From Microbacterium hatanonis (GTDB lineage: Bacteria > Actinomycetota > Actinomycetes > Actinomycetales > Microbacteriaceae): a stretch of 64,000 nt of DNA. The stretch's first letter is position 1, and each line of letters opens with the position of its first letter. Positions 1 through 7,746 of this stretch are shown one piece after another. Position numbers and translations under genes: made by a program. The notes below the pieces were generated by a model. That model was not told the origin of the DNA and did no database searches. It was given only the letters and a program-made list of their open reading frames with translations. The stretch spans positions 1,341,208 to 1,405,207 of the forward strand of contig NZ_VRSV01000002.1 in the NCBI RefSeq assembly GCF_008017415.1, read 5' to 3'.

Positions 1-19
1 GCCCAGCATCGCTGGGTAC

Positions 20-91
<72 letters not shown>

Positions 92-125
92 CGAAGCATC
101 CACGTCACTCCACCGGATGCTGTGC

Positions 126-199
126 GGCGGGGTAGCTCAGTTGGTGAGAGCGCACGACTCATAATCGTGAGGTCGCGGGTTCAAGCCCCGCTCCCGCTA
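126..199 (+). tRNA. tRNA-Met, elongator type (anticodon CAT)
   Basis: The acceptor stem GGCGGGG pairs with TCCCGCT with terminal G-T pairs. The anticodon stem CACGA/TCGTG holds the loop CTCATAA, so the anticodon is CAT. The T-loop is TTCAAGC, with GCGGG/CCCGC stems. The paired first base argues against an initiator tRNA, whose first pair is normally mismatched. The isoacceptor could in principle be the Ile2 species with modified C34, but the body looks like elongator Met. Confidence 0.93.
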
Positions 200-205
200 C
201 CGCGA

Positions 206-237
206 AAAGCGCCCCTGTGAAGGGGCGCTTTCCTGTT
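206..237 (+). terminator. Rho-independent terminator of the tRNA pair
   Basis: An 11-bp perfect stem (AAAGCGCCCCT/AGGGGCGCTTT, loop GTGA) follows tRNA-Met by 6 nt. It runs into a short T-rich stretch (TTTCCTGTTT). Confidence 0.85.
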
Positions 238-295
238 TGTGCTCCGTGCTGCGTCGATCTCGACGGCGGTCTTCGCCGTAGGCGATGGCGCCGAG

Positions 296-324
296 GTAGG
301 ACGATATTGCGAGGATCGTCCTAC
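296..324. repeat. Intergenic inverted repeat
   Basis: Perfect 10-bp arms GTAGGACGAT/ATCGTCCTAC sit around a 9-nt loop in the 170-nt gap between the tRNA terminator and the carboxypeptidase gene. No gene is visible in this gap. It has no T-run, so it is probably an intergenic palindrome or a weak terminator for the minus-strand gene. Confidence 0.5.
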
Positions 325-406
325 GTTCGCGCCGTTTCCTACGTTGGGAACGACGGGCGGATGCCGCGCGAGAGACCCGCTCTGCGGAACGTGACGAGAG
401 CCGCGC

Positions 407-1741
407 TCAGCCGAGCTCGTCGGGATGCGTCAGCCGCCACCACTCGCTCGGGGGCTTGATCTCGCCCTGGATCGTCACGGGGGCGGTGGCGGTGTGCGGC
501 CCGGCGGTCCACGTGACGGTGCCGACGACTTCGCCGTCCTCGTAGGTGACGGGTGCCGTCGTATTCATCGCGACCGTGATCGGCGTGTCCGACCACGTGA
601 AGATCGATGCGTCCTCGGCGATGACCATCCGTGCCGACGACCCCCACGCGGTGGTGAGCGAACCGACCTGCTCGCCGGCCGTGGCGACCGGCACGGTGTG
701 GAATCCGCTGCGGAGGCTCTCGAGCGTCGCGACCACGCTCTCGTTGATCGCGGCAGTGGAGTAGCCGCCGAGGGCGACACCCGTCACGCTGAGCGGCGCG
801 GCCGCGCCGACATCGAGGCTCGCCGTGTACAGGAGGTTGTAGGTGCCCTCGCCGAGGTTCCCCGTCTTCAGGCCGGTGATCCCGGCGGTACCGATCAGGC
901 CGTTCGTGTTGCGGACGGTGCCCGCACCGCCCAGAGTGATCGCCGGAGTCGCGGCGATCCGCGCGATGACGGGGTTCGCCGCGGCGATCTTGCCGAGGGC
1001 GAGCAGGTCGGTCGGCGTGCTCGTGTTGCGCCGGTCGAGGCCGGTGGGCTCGACGAGGGTCGTGCTGTCGAGGCCGTTCGCGGCGAGCCATCGCCGTGCG
1101 GCGCTGACGAAGGCGCCCTGCGATCCGAATGCCCAGGTCGACACGACTTCGGCGTAGTTGCTCGCCGACGGGATGAGCATCGTCGAGAGCGCGTCGCGCA
1201 ACGACATCTCGCTGCCGGTCGGCATCGCAGCGATCGTCGCACCGCGCACGTAGTACTCGTCGTAGAGGTCGTTGTCGGCCTCATCGAAGGTGAGCGTCGG
1301 CCCGACGTCTGTGCCGTCGAGGGGCCATGCCTCGAGTACGACCAGCGCGGTGATGAGCTTGCTGATGCTCGCCATCGGCCGAACCTCGTCGGTGCCGCTG
1401 GTCAACCAGACGCCGCCGGTGTCGGGTCCGAGGTACTCCTCGCCCCCCGAGACGCTGATCGCCGCCGCACCGTCGCGGAGCAGCAGGATCGCGGCCGGCG
1501 CACCGGCGGGAGCGGTCGGCGTCTGCGATGTCACCGTCGGCGAGGCCACCGGCGCGTTCAGGGCCCACCCGACGTATGCCGTCGGGGTGCCGATCACGAT
1601 CGCCAGCACGACCAGGGCGGCGATCAGCCCCCACCGCCGACGTCGGCGTCGACGCCCCGGGTCGACCTCGTCGACGGAGTCCGCGGGATCACGGCTCCAC
1701 AGCTCGTCGAGTCCCACCAGTCCGTCTGGTGACGTCGTCAT
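407..1741 (-). CDS. Serine-type D-Ala-D-Ala carboxypeptidase (PBP5-like)
   Basis: Probable membrane-anchored low-molecular-weight penicillin-binding protein that trims the terminal D-Ala of peptidoglycan stem peptides outside the cell. It has 444 residues. A cytoplasmic tail with an Arg run (about residues 30-36) precedes one membrane segment (about 38-60). The S11 peptidase domain follows, with the SxxK box at Ser125-Ile-Ser-Lys128 and KTG at Lys292-Gly294. The second motif, normally SxN, reads Ser192-Ala-Ser-Asn195, so the alignment there is unusual. The start ATG at 1741 leaves the N-in anchor intact. No partner gene is adjacent, and the family call rests on the motif order. Confidence 0.85.
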   Translation of the reverse strand: MTTSPDGLVGLDELWSRDPADSVDEVDPGRRRRRRRWGLIAALVVLAIVIGTPTAYVGWALNAPVASPTVTSQTPTAPAGAPAAILLLRDGAAAISVSGGEEYLGPDTGGVWLTSGTDEVRPMASISKLITALVVLEAWPLDGTDVGPTLTFDEADNDLYDEYYVRGATIAAMPTGSEMSLRDALSTMLIPSASNYAEVVSTWAFGSQGAFVSAARRWLAANGLDSTTLVEPTGLDRRNTSTPTDLLALGKIAAANPVIARIAATPAITLGGAGTVRNTNGLIGTAGITGLKTGNLGEGTYNLLYTASLDVGAAAPLSVTGVALGGYSTAAINESVVATLESLRSGFHTVPVATAGEQVGSLTTAWGSSARMVIAEDASIFTWSDTPITVAMNTTAPVTYEDGEVVGTVTWTAGPHTATAPVTIQGEIKPPSEWWRLTHPDELG

Positions 1742-1921
1742 CGCGGGCCCCCGTCCGTAATGCTGTGTCCATCATGCACCGCGGTGCGACGGGGGCGACG
1801 GGGCGGATGCTGGGAGGCTCTGGCATTACCCGTCACGCCCGACCCTCCCGTCGCGTCGCGAAACACGATGGACTGACTACCCGCCCGCATCGGGCGGACC
1901 CTCGAAAGAAACGAAGGACTC

Positions 1922-2971
1922 ATGAAGGCCACGTTCATGTACGGAGCCGGCGACGTGCGCGTCGAGACCGTCGCCGACCCGACTATCCAGCAGCCCACCG
2001 ATGCGATCGTGCGGGTCGTGCGAGCCTGCGTGTGCGGTTCCGACCTCCACCCCTTCCACTCCATGGAGCAGTCCGACCTGGGCAGGCCCATGGGGCACGA
2101 GCTCATCGGCGTGGTGGAGGAGATCGGTGCAGCCGTCGGCTCGCTGAAGAAGGGCGACTTCGTCGTGGCTCCCTTCGCCTTCAGCGACAACACCTGCGCC
2201 TTCTGCCGCGACGGGTTCCAGACCTCCTGCCCGCACGGAGGTTTCTACGGGTCGCGCGAGGTGGGCGGGCTCCAGGCCGAGTTCGCCCGTATCCCGCAGG
2301 CCGACGGATCGCTCGTCGTCGTACCCGACGTCGACCCGGGCGCGGCCGATGAGAAGCTGCTCGCGTCGCTGCTGACGCTCTCGGACGTCTACCTGACCGG
2401 CTACCACGCCGCCCACATGGGCCGCGTCGGACCGGGCAAGGTCGTCACGGTCATCGGCGACGGTGCCGTCGGACTGTCGGCGGTGCTCGCCGCTCGGCAG
2501 CTGGGCGCCGAGCAGATCATCCTCATGGGCCGTCATCGGTCCCGCACCGATCTGGGCGTGGAGTTCGGCGCGACCGAGGTCGTGGCTGAACGGGGGGAGG
2601 AGGGGATCTCCCGTGTCATGGATCTCACCCGCGGCGAGGGCAGCCATGTCGTCCTCGAGGCCGTCGGCCACATGCCGGCCTACGAACAGGCTTACGGGAT
2701 CGTCCGTCCGGGCGGCATCATCTCGCGAGTCGGGGTGCCGCAGTACGAGGAGGCGCCGATCGGATTCGGATCGCTCTTCGGCAAGAACGCCACCCTGACC
2801 GGCGGGCCGGCGCCCGTGCGCGCCTACATGGAGCCGGCGATCCGTCAGGTTCTGACGGGCGAGATCGACCCCGGTCGTGTGTTCGACCGGGTGGTCGGCA
2901 TCGACGAGGTGCCCGCGGGCTACGCCGCGATGGATGCGCGCGAGGCGCTGAACGTCATGGTCAAGATGTGA
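1922..2971 (+). CDS. Zinc-dependent medium-chain alcohol dehydrogenase
   Basis: Cytosolic NAD(P)-linked oxidoreductase of 349 residues, the usual MDR family length. The catalytic-zinc motif CGSDLH lies near residue 38 and the GHE motif near 59. A Cys-rich lobe CAFCRDGFQTSC (about 92-103) would bind the structural zinc, although one of the four usual cysteines is not obvious. The dinucleotide fold signature GDGAVGLSAV is near residue 180. A ribosome site (GAAGGA) stands 5 nt before the ATG. The substrate is unknown: threonine-dehydrogenase-like and formaldehyde-dehydrogenase-like members share this architecture. It stands alone, divergent from the carboxypeptidase gene and convergent with the Xre regulator. 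Confidence 0.85.
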   Translation: MKATFMYGAGDVRVETVADPTIQQPTDAIVRVVRACVCGSDLHPFHSMEQSDLGRPMGHELIGVVEEIGAAVGSLKKGDFVVAPFAFSDNTCAFCRDGFQTSCPHGGFYGSREVGGLQAEFARIPQADGSLVVVPDVDPGAADEKLLASLLTLSDVYLTGYHAAHMGRVGPGKVVTVIGDGAVGLSAVLAARQLGAEQIILMGRHRSRTDLGVEFGATEVVAERGEEGISRVMDLTRGEGSHVVLEAVGHMPAYEQAYGIVRPGGIISRVGVPQYEEAPIGFGSLFGKNATLTGGPAPVRAYMEPAIRQVLTGEIDPGRVFDRVVGIDEVPAGYAAMDAREALNVMVKM

Positions 2972-2992
2972 GGCCGTCGCGGGCGTCGGGTG

Positions 2993-3880
2993 TCAGAGGA
3001 CGGCGGATGCTGCGGAGTCGGCCGCGTTCGCCGCATCCTGGCTCGCAGCCCACGAGGCGAGCATCTTCAGGGCGTCGGCGGTCGGCGACCCCGCGGGCGC
3101 GGTGTAGACGTTCATGACGAGTCCCGGTTCGCTCGGCAGTTCCATCGACTCGTAGTTCAGGTCGAGGTCGCCGACGACGGGGTGATGGAGCCGCTTGACG
3201 CCGCTGCGGTGGTATTTCACATCGCGCGAGGCCCACCGCTGGCGGAACAGCTCGCTCTGGGTCGAGAGCTCGCCCACGAGGCGGATCAGCCCTTCGTCGT
3301 GCGGGGCGCGCCCCGCTTCGAGGCGTAGCATCGCGGCCGCATCGTTCGCGACCTGGTCGTAGTCGCGCCAGAACTCGCGGGCAGCGGGATTCAAGTACGT
3401 GAATCGGGTGGTGTTCACCGGTCGGCGCGGATCATCGAACACGGGGGCGTACAGCGCGCGCCCCATTCGGTTCGCGGCCAGGATGTCGTGCCGCCCGTTG
3501 CGCACCCACGCCGGTGCATCGGCCATGGCATCGAGCACCTGCGCCACCGCCGGCCGCACCTCGACGTGCGTGCGCGCCGCGCGCGTGCGCCCGGGCCCCG
3601 CATTGCGGGCGAGATCGAAGAGGTACTCGCGTTCCGCTTCGTCGAGCTGCAGCGTTCGTGCAAGCGCGTCGAGCACGCTCTCGGAGGCCCCGGCGAGATT
3701 GCCCCGTTCGAGCCGCACGTAGTAGTCGACCGAGACGCCGGTGAGCATCGCGACCTCCTCCCGCCGCAGGCCGCTCACCCGGCGGTTGCCCCCGTAGGCG
3801 GGCAGGCCGGCCTGATCCGGGGAGAGGCGGGCCCGACGGGAGGTGAGGAATTCCCGGACCTCGGCGCGTGCGTCACTCAT
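2993..3880 (-). CDS. Xre-family regulator with MmyB-like ligand-binding domain
   Basis: DNA-binding transcription factor of 295 residues. The N-terminal helix-turn-helix spans about residues 12-70, including the family phrase VSGLRREEVAMLTGVS and YYVRLERGN. The C-terminal half (about 100-270) matches the MmyB-like domain (WVRNGRHDILAANRMGRALY, then a block around FWRDYD and HHPVVGDLDL), which binds small ligands such as fatty acids in the one characterised member. In this family the target is often a neighbouring oxidoreductase, so the convergent dehydrogenase at 1922 is a candidate. TACCGT lies six bases before the ATG, suggesting a leaderless mRNA. Confidence 0.88.
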   Translation of the reverse strand: MSDARAEVREFLTSRRARLSPDQAGLPAYGGNRRVSGLRREEVAMLTGVSVDYYVRLERGNLAGASESVLDALARTLQLDEAEREYLFDLARNAGPGRTRAARTHVEVRPAVAQVLDAMADAPAWVRNGRHDILAANRMGRALYAPVFDDPRRPVNTTRFTYLNPAAREFWRDYDQVANDAAAMLRLEAGRAPHDEGLIRLVGELSTQSELFRQRWASRDVKYHRSGVKRLHHPVVGDLDLNYESMELPSEPGLVMNVYTAPAGSPTADALKMLASWAASQDAANAADSAASAVL

Positions 3881-3902
3881 CCCTCCACGGTATTCCGGAG
3901 GG

Positions 3903-3950
3903 GCCCGCGGTGGGAGGCCTTGGCGCTACCTCCCACCGCGAGCCGCGGGC
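3903..3950 (-). terminator. Hairpin between the PAP2 gene and the Xre gene
   Basis: Perfect 11-bp arms GCGGTGGGAGG/CCTCCCACCGC (3907-3917 and 3929-3939) are flanked by further GC pairs. They lie just after the stop of the minus-strand phosphatase gene. No clear T-run follows, so termination is inferred from position and stem strength. Confidence 0.6.
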
Positions 3951-3956
3951 GCGTCG

Positions 3957-6257
3957 TCAGGAACGACGTGAGCGCGTTACCCGCACCCTCACGGCGACGA
4001 AGGCCGCACCGAGGGCGAGGATCCCGAGGGCCACGATCGGAAGCAGGGCCGGGGCCTCCGCGCCGGTCGCCGCGAGGGCACCGCTCGCAGGCGGCGTCGC
4101 GCGGACGGTCGGGGTCGGGCTCGCCGTGGGCGAGCCGGCCGTGACGACACCGGATGCGTCGGCGCGCAGCGACAGCGAGGCGAAGCCCGCTTTCGTGCCG
4201 GTGACGGTGGCGCTCAGGCGCTGCCCGAGGTCGGCCTCGACCGGCGTGTACGCGAGGCCGGTCGCCCCCGAGATGACCTCGCTGCCGCGGTACCACTGGT
4301 ACGACAGCTGCACCGGGGCCGGCCCCCAGGTTCCCGGCGTCAGGGTGAGGGGATCTCCGACGACGGGCGCGCCGTGGATCGACGGAGTCCCCGCGGTCAG
4401 GGCCTCGAGAGCCGGCGTCGCGTTGATCAGCCGCAGCACTCCGTCGCGTGCTTCGAGGGTGGGCGTGTACCCGGCGGGAAGGCCGGTGAACCGCACGGCG
4501 TCCTCGTCGATCGCGGGCGCCGAGCCCGCGTAGGTCGCGATCACGACGTCGTCGGCGGGCACGAAGCCGTCGGCGACGGTGACTGTGAGCGACCCGTCAA
4601 CGTCGATGTCGCCGGCCACCCGCAGCGCGGGCTCGGCGGAGTCGACCGTCAGTCGCAGCTCGCCGCCCGTTCCCACGGTCAGATCCCCGGCCACGACGAC
4701 GGGGGCCGTCGCCGTCTCCGAGACGATGGCGTCGTCCACCGTGAGCGAGCCGGCACCGAGAGCGGTGGCCGACGATGCGACGAGCTCGCCGCCCTCGACG
4801 ATCGTGTCGCCGGTGTAGGAGTTGTCGCCGGCGAGAGTGAGCGAACCGGTCCCGGTCTTGGTGAGCGCTCCCGGGCCCTCGATATCGTTGCTCCACGTGT
4901 CGGCGGCGGAGAAGCCGCCGTCGGCGGCGTCCATGTCGACGGTCACGTCCTCGACGAACGCGCTGTACCCGTCGGCGGCGGCGTAGAGGTTGAGGCGTCC
5001 CCATCCCTCGGCGTCGTCGAGCAGCGCGTACCCGGACTCCAGACCGGTGGACTGCAGCACCCACCGACGCTGGTCGGCGGTGAGGTAGGGCTGGCGGGTC
5101 TCGAGCAGCACCTCGGCTCCCTTGGGCACCGCGACGGGGAGCGTCGTGTCGCCCACGCGGGGGAGGCCGTAGGTGAGTCGTTCCGCGTACAGCGCCTCGT
5201 TCGCCTCGCCGTCGGCGAACGCGTCGTCGGCCGCGGGCGTGGTCTCCAGGAGAGCCGCGGCGGCATCGAGGGCGCGCTGCTTCAGCTCGGCGTTGACCGG
5301 GTTGTTGAGGGCGGCGGCGGCCACGGCGGTCGACATCATGCGCCCGCCGATGACGTCGGCGGGGGAGTGCATGCCCGCCACGATCCGCGTGTTGCCGATC
5401 TCGGAGCCGCTGGTCAGGAGCTCCTGGAACCGTTCGGGGGTCGCGTAGGCCAGCGCGTAGGTCGCCAGCCAGCCGGCGTTGGTGTGACCGCTCGGGTACC
5501 CGCCGTCGTCCTTCCATTCGGCATCGGACTTCTTGGCCGGCTCCAGGGTCGGAAGAACGTGCACGTCGTCGCTCCAGCGGAAGGGGCGCGCGTAGTTGTA
5601 ATAGGCCTTCGAGGGGTTGGTGGATGCGGAGCTCGCCCGGAAGGTGTTGACGAGCTCGACCATGGCGCCGTAGGTCGTGCCGGTGTCGGCCCAGGTGCGG
5701 TTCGAGTTGCCCGCGTCGTCGTACTTCACGGTCGTCGCGTCGGCGGGGATCTCGTCGGGGATCGAGGTGCCGGCATTCGTGCCGGTTCGGAACTCCGCAG
5801 CGTAAGGGCCGAGACCGGCGATCGCGGAGTAGTTCTGGTTGCGGCGATCGGTGAGGTACGCCGCGATCGCCTGCTCGGGGGTGCGCGTCCGGGTGATCCG
5901 CGCCGACTCGGCGATGTTCGCGTCGAGCACGGTGCGGTTCTTCACGGTGCCCACGCTCTCGGGAAGGAACTTCCCGTTCGCGTCGAACTCCGCCGTCGGC
6001 GAATCCTCGGGAGTCCAGTACTGGAGCATCGGCGAGAGGAGGCCGATCGCCGCGTTCGTCTCGGGCGTCCTGTTCGCCGACTCGTTCGTGTTCCAGGAGT
6101 CCACGAAGTAGCGTCCCCAGGCGTCGGGGACCGGCGTGATGGAGTCTGCCGGCTCGGCGTGCGCGGGTGCGGCGATGCCGCACGCGAGCGCGGCGGTCAG
6201 GGCGGTCGCGAGTGCGACACGGAATCGACGCTCGTGGCGCGCGATCGGTGCGTTCAT
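3957..6257 (-). CDS. Surface-anchored PAP2-family phosphatase (haloperoxidase-type fold)
   Basis: Probably hydrolyses phosphomonoesters or lipid pyrophosphates at the cell surface. The start at 6257 is chosen because GGAGAA lies 7 nt upstream and a signal peptide follows (cut near AHA-E35). Length is then 766 residues. The three PAP2 motifs are intact: K217-x6-R224-P225, P255-S-G-H258, and R291-x5-H297-x3-D301. Around residues 470-500 is a passenger-associated beta-strand repeat of the kind common in autotransporters (TGSLTLAGDNSYTGDT). An Ig-like region follows, then an LAATG sorting motif, a membrane helix and a basic tail, as in class E sortase substrates. Vanadium haloperoxidase activity cannot be excluded from motifs alone. 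Confidence 0.85.
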   Translation of the reverse strand: MNAPIARHERRFRVALATALTAALACGIAAPAHAEPADSITPVPDAWGRYFVDSWNTNESANRTPETNAAIGLLSPMLQYWTPEDSPTAEFDANGKFLPESVGTVKNRTVLDANIAESARITRTRTPEQAIAAYLTDRRNQNYSAIAGLGPYAAEFRTGTNAGTSIPDEIPADATTVKYDDAGNSNRTWADTGTTYGAMVELVNTFRASSASTNPSKAYYNYARPFRWSDDVHVLPTLEPAKKSDAEWKDDGGYPSGHTNAGWLATYALAYATPERFQELLTSGSEIGNTRIVAGMHSPADVIGGRMMSTAVAAAALNNPVNAELKQRALDAAAALLETTPAADDAFADGEANEALYAERLTYGLPRVGDTTLPVAVPKGAEVLLETRQPYLTADQRRWVLQSTGLESGYALLDDAEGWGRLNLYAAADGYSAFVEDVTVDMDAADGGFSAADTWSNDIEGPGALTKTGTGSLTLAGDNSYTGDTIVEGGELVASSATALGAGSLTVDDAIVSETATAPVVVAGDLTVGTGGELRLTVDSAEPALRVAGDIDVDGSLTVTVADGFVPADDVVIATYAGSAPAIDEDAVRFTGLPAGYTPTLEARDGVLRLINATPALEALTAGTPSIHGAPVVGDPLTLTPGTWGPAPVQLSYQWYRGSEVISGATGLAYTPVEADLGQRLSATVTGTKAGFASLSLRADASGVVTAGSPTASPTPTVRATPPASGALAATGAEAPALLPIVALGILALGAAFVAVRVRVTRSRRS

Positions 6258-6381
6258 TCGGAGTTCTCCAGCGAGATCGTCGCCCGCGCCGGTGCGCGGG
6301 TCGATTCGATTGAAGACACCGATGGTCAACGGTCTGCGAACCGCAGGTGAACGGCGCGCTCTCTCGGGCGCCCCTCGCGGG

Positions 6382-6882
6382 TCAGTGGGTCTCGGCCGAG
6401 ACTTGGTCGACGGCGTCCGCCATCCGCTCCAAGAAGGCGACGATCGCCTCGGCCTCCGACTCGCCGACCTCGCGGGTCGCACCCATCATCCGCTCGTGCA
6501 TGTCGCCCAAGGTTGCGCGCACCGAATCGTCTGCGCTCTCCGTCGCCGAGATCGTCACACTCCGGCGGTCGGTGGGGTGGGGGCGGCGCGTGATGTAGCC
6601 GGACGTCTCCAGACGATCGAGCAGAGCCGTCGTGGATGCGGTGGACACGCCTAAGTACTTCGCCACCTCTGTCGGTGTGGCCGTGCCACTCTGCGTCCCG
6701 CGTCGGATGACGAATCTCAGAGCCGCGAGTTCGTTCTCGCCCATCGACATCGCGGCACGGGTGCGGCGGCGCATCGCCACCTCGGCCGCCTGATAGAGCC
6801 GGAGCGCCTGAAGGAGCCGGCGACCGCGCGCCGCCTGCTCCTCACTGGAGTACCAGTAGGCGCTCGTGTCGTTCAGCGTCAT
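6382..6882 (-). CDS. MarR-family transcriptional regulator
   Basis: Winged-helix repressor of 166 residues. The DNA-binding core is visible (ELAALRFVIRRG, then PTEVAKYLGVSTASTTALLDRLETSGYI, and the wing motif RPHPTDRRSV with the conserved Asp-Arg pair). The start at 6882 is chosen because GAGG lies 9 nt upstream; a longer reading adds 35 residues with no family match. It is divergent from the DUF7882 gene across a 103-nt AT-rich spacer with short direct repeats, so it probably controls itself and that neighbour. Confidence 0.88.
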   Translation of the reverse strand: MTLNDTSAYWYSSEEQAARGRRLLQALRLYQAAEVAMRRRTRAAMSMGENELAALRFVIRRGTQSGTATPTEVAKYLGVSTASTTALLDRLETSGYITRRPHPTDRRSVTISATESADDSVRATLGDMHERMMGATREVGESEAEAIVAFLERMADAVDQVSAETH

Positions 6883-6908
6883 GGAAACCATCCTCGAGAT
6901 CGGCGTTT

Positions 6909-6944
6909 GCCTAATTGCTAGCCTAACTAGTAACGTAACCAGCG
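6909..6944. promoter_or_regulatory. Candidate MarR operator: 12-bp direct repeats
   Basis: Three imperfect 12-bp repeats in phase, GCCTAATTGCTA, GCCTAACTAGTA and ACGTAACCAGCG, lie in the spacer between the divergent marR-type gene and the DUF7882 gene. The stretch is clearly AT-richer than its surroundings and would cover both promoters. Confidence 0.45.
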
Positions 6945-6985
6945 AGCAACAAGGCATACGAGTTATCAGGGAAACGGGGTCAGTC

Positions 6986-7339
6986 ATGGCACAGCTTTAC
7001 TACGGCAACAGCGCCGATCCGATCGAGATGCCCGACAGACTGCTGGCCCACGTGAAGGTCGTCCTCGCGACCAAGCTGCGTCGAAGCGAAAGCTTCACCC
7101 TGTCGTGGCAGCACCCCGATGACGCCGTCGGTGCGCGGTCCACCATCTGGATCCAGCCCTCCATACCCCTGCGTTTCGTCTTCTCCTCCCCAGAGCCCGA
7201 GGCGCTCGATCCCGCCTTCCTCAAAGAACTCGCGAATGCCGCGAACTCGTCAGGCGGTCTGACCATCGACACGAGCACTCCGGTGCCGGCCTCCGAGGCG
7301 GCTCCCGATCGCCCCCGCGCCGTTCTCCGGGCCGCATGA
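6986..7339 (+). CDS. DUF7882 family small protein
   Basis: A 117-residue cytosolic protein of unknown function. The N-terminus MAQLYYGNSADPIEMPDRLL, the block HVKVVLATKLRRSESFTLSW and the phrase STIWIQPSIPLRFVF are the conserved features of the DUF7882 family. That family is widespread in Microbacteriaceae and is sometimes mislabelled as a DNA ligase fragment. The start is set by this conserved N-terminus; an upstream reading frame exists but has no match. It overlaps the next gene by 4 nt (ATGA), so the two are co-translated. Confidence 0.8.
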   Translation: MAQLYYGNSADPIEMPDRLLAHVKVVLATKLRRSESFTLSWQHPDDAVGARSTIWIQPSIPLRFVFSSPEPEALDPAFLKELANAANSSGGLTIDTSTPVPASEAAPDRPRAVLRAA

Positions 7340-7674
7340 TGACCACCGTCGCCCCGGCACTGCGGAGCTTCGCCGCGCTGCGATGGTCGGAGGTCGAACC
7401 CGGCTTCCACGTCGGCGAGCGCGACGGGGAGTTCGTCGGGTATGTCGATACGAATGCCGACGGGACGTTCGTCGCCTTCGACGGCCACTCCACCGCGGTA
7501 GGCCGGTTCCGATCGCTGGCCGAAGCGAAAGCGTCCCTCCTGACGACCGATCACCCCGCGAACGTCCGCCGCGACCGCCTCACGCGGCGCGTCGCGCTCG
7601 GCGTGGCCACCGGCGTCGGGGCGGTCGCCGCGGGTCTCGCCCTCACCGCCGGAGTCCTCGCTCCCTTCCTTTGA
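7336..7674 (+). CDS. Small protein with C-terminal membrane helix
   Basis: I do not recognise this 112-residue protein. Residues about 15-65 form a soluble domain (WSEVEPGFHVGERDGEFVGYV, AVGRFRSLAEAKASLL) that looks like a compact beta fold. A basic stretch (RRDRLTRR) is followed by one hydrophobic segment (about 86-110), so the domain should face the cytoplasm with a tail anchor. Translation is coupled to the upstream DUF7882 gene; a second ATG follows immediately at 7339. A strong terminator ends the pair. Confidence 0.75.
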   Translation: MMTTVAPALRSFAALRWSEVEPGFHVGERDGEFVGYVDTNADGTFVAFDGHSTAVGRFRSLAEAKASLLTTDHPANVRRDRLTRRVALGVATGVGAVAAGLALTAGVLAPFL

Positions 7675-7698
7675 TCCCCCCTCAGGTCGCGAAGCAGA

Positions 7699-7740
7699 GG
7701 ACCCGGCCGCCCTCACCAGGGCGGCCGGGTCCTTCTCCCT
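7699..7740. terminator. Bidirectional terminator
   Basis: A perfect 15-bp stem (7699-7713 with 7718-7732, loop CACC) is followed by TTCTCCCTT. It lies between the convergent small membrane protein gene and the catalase gene, so it can serve both. Confidence 0.85.
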
Positions 7741-7746
7741 TACGGG

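Noticed and set aside
217..459. 80-codon open frame after tRNA-Met
   Set aside because: It begins inside the terminator hairpin, is Arg-rich, and overlaps the carboxypeptidase end. No ribosome site.
6258..6482. Longer N-terminus for the PAP2 phosphatase
   Set aside because: The extra 75 residues overlap the MarR-type gene, and the signal peptide plus ribosome site at 6257 give a clear start.
6883..6987. Longer N-terminus for the MarR-type regulator
   Set aside because: The extra 35 residues are encoded in the divergent promoter region, lack family similarity and would start beyond the operator repeats. The ribosome site supports 6882.
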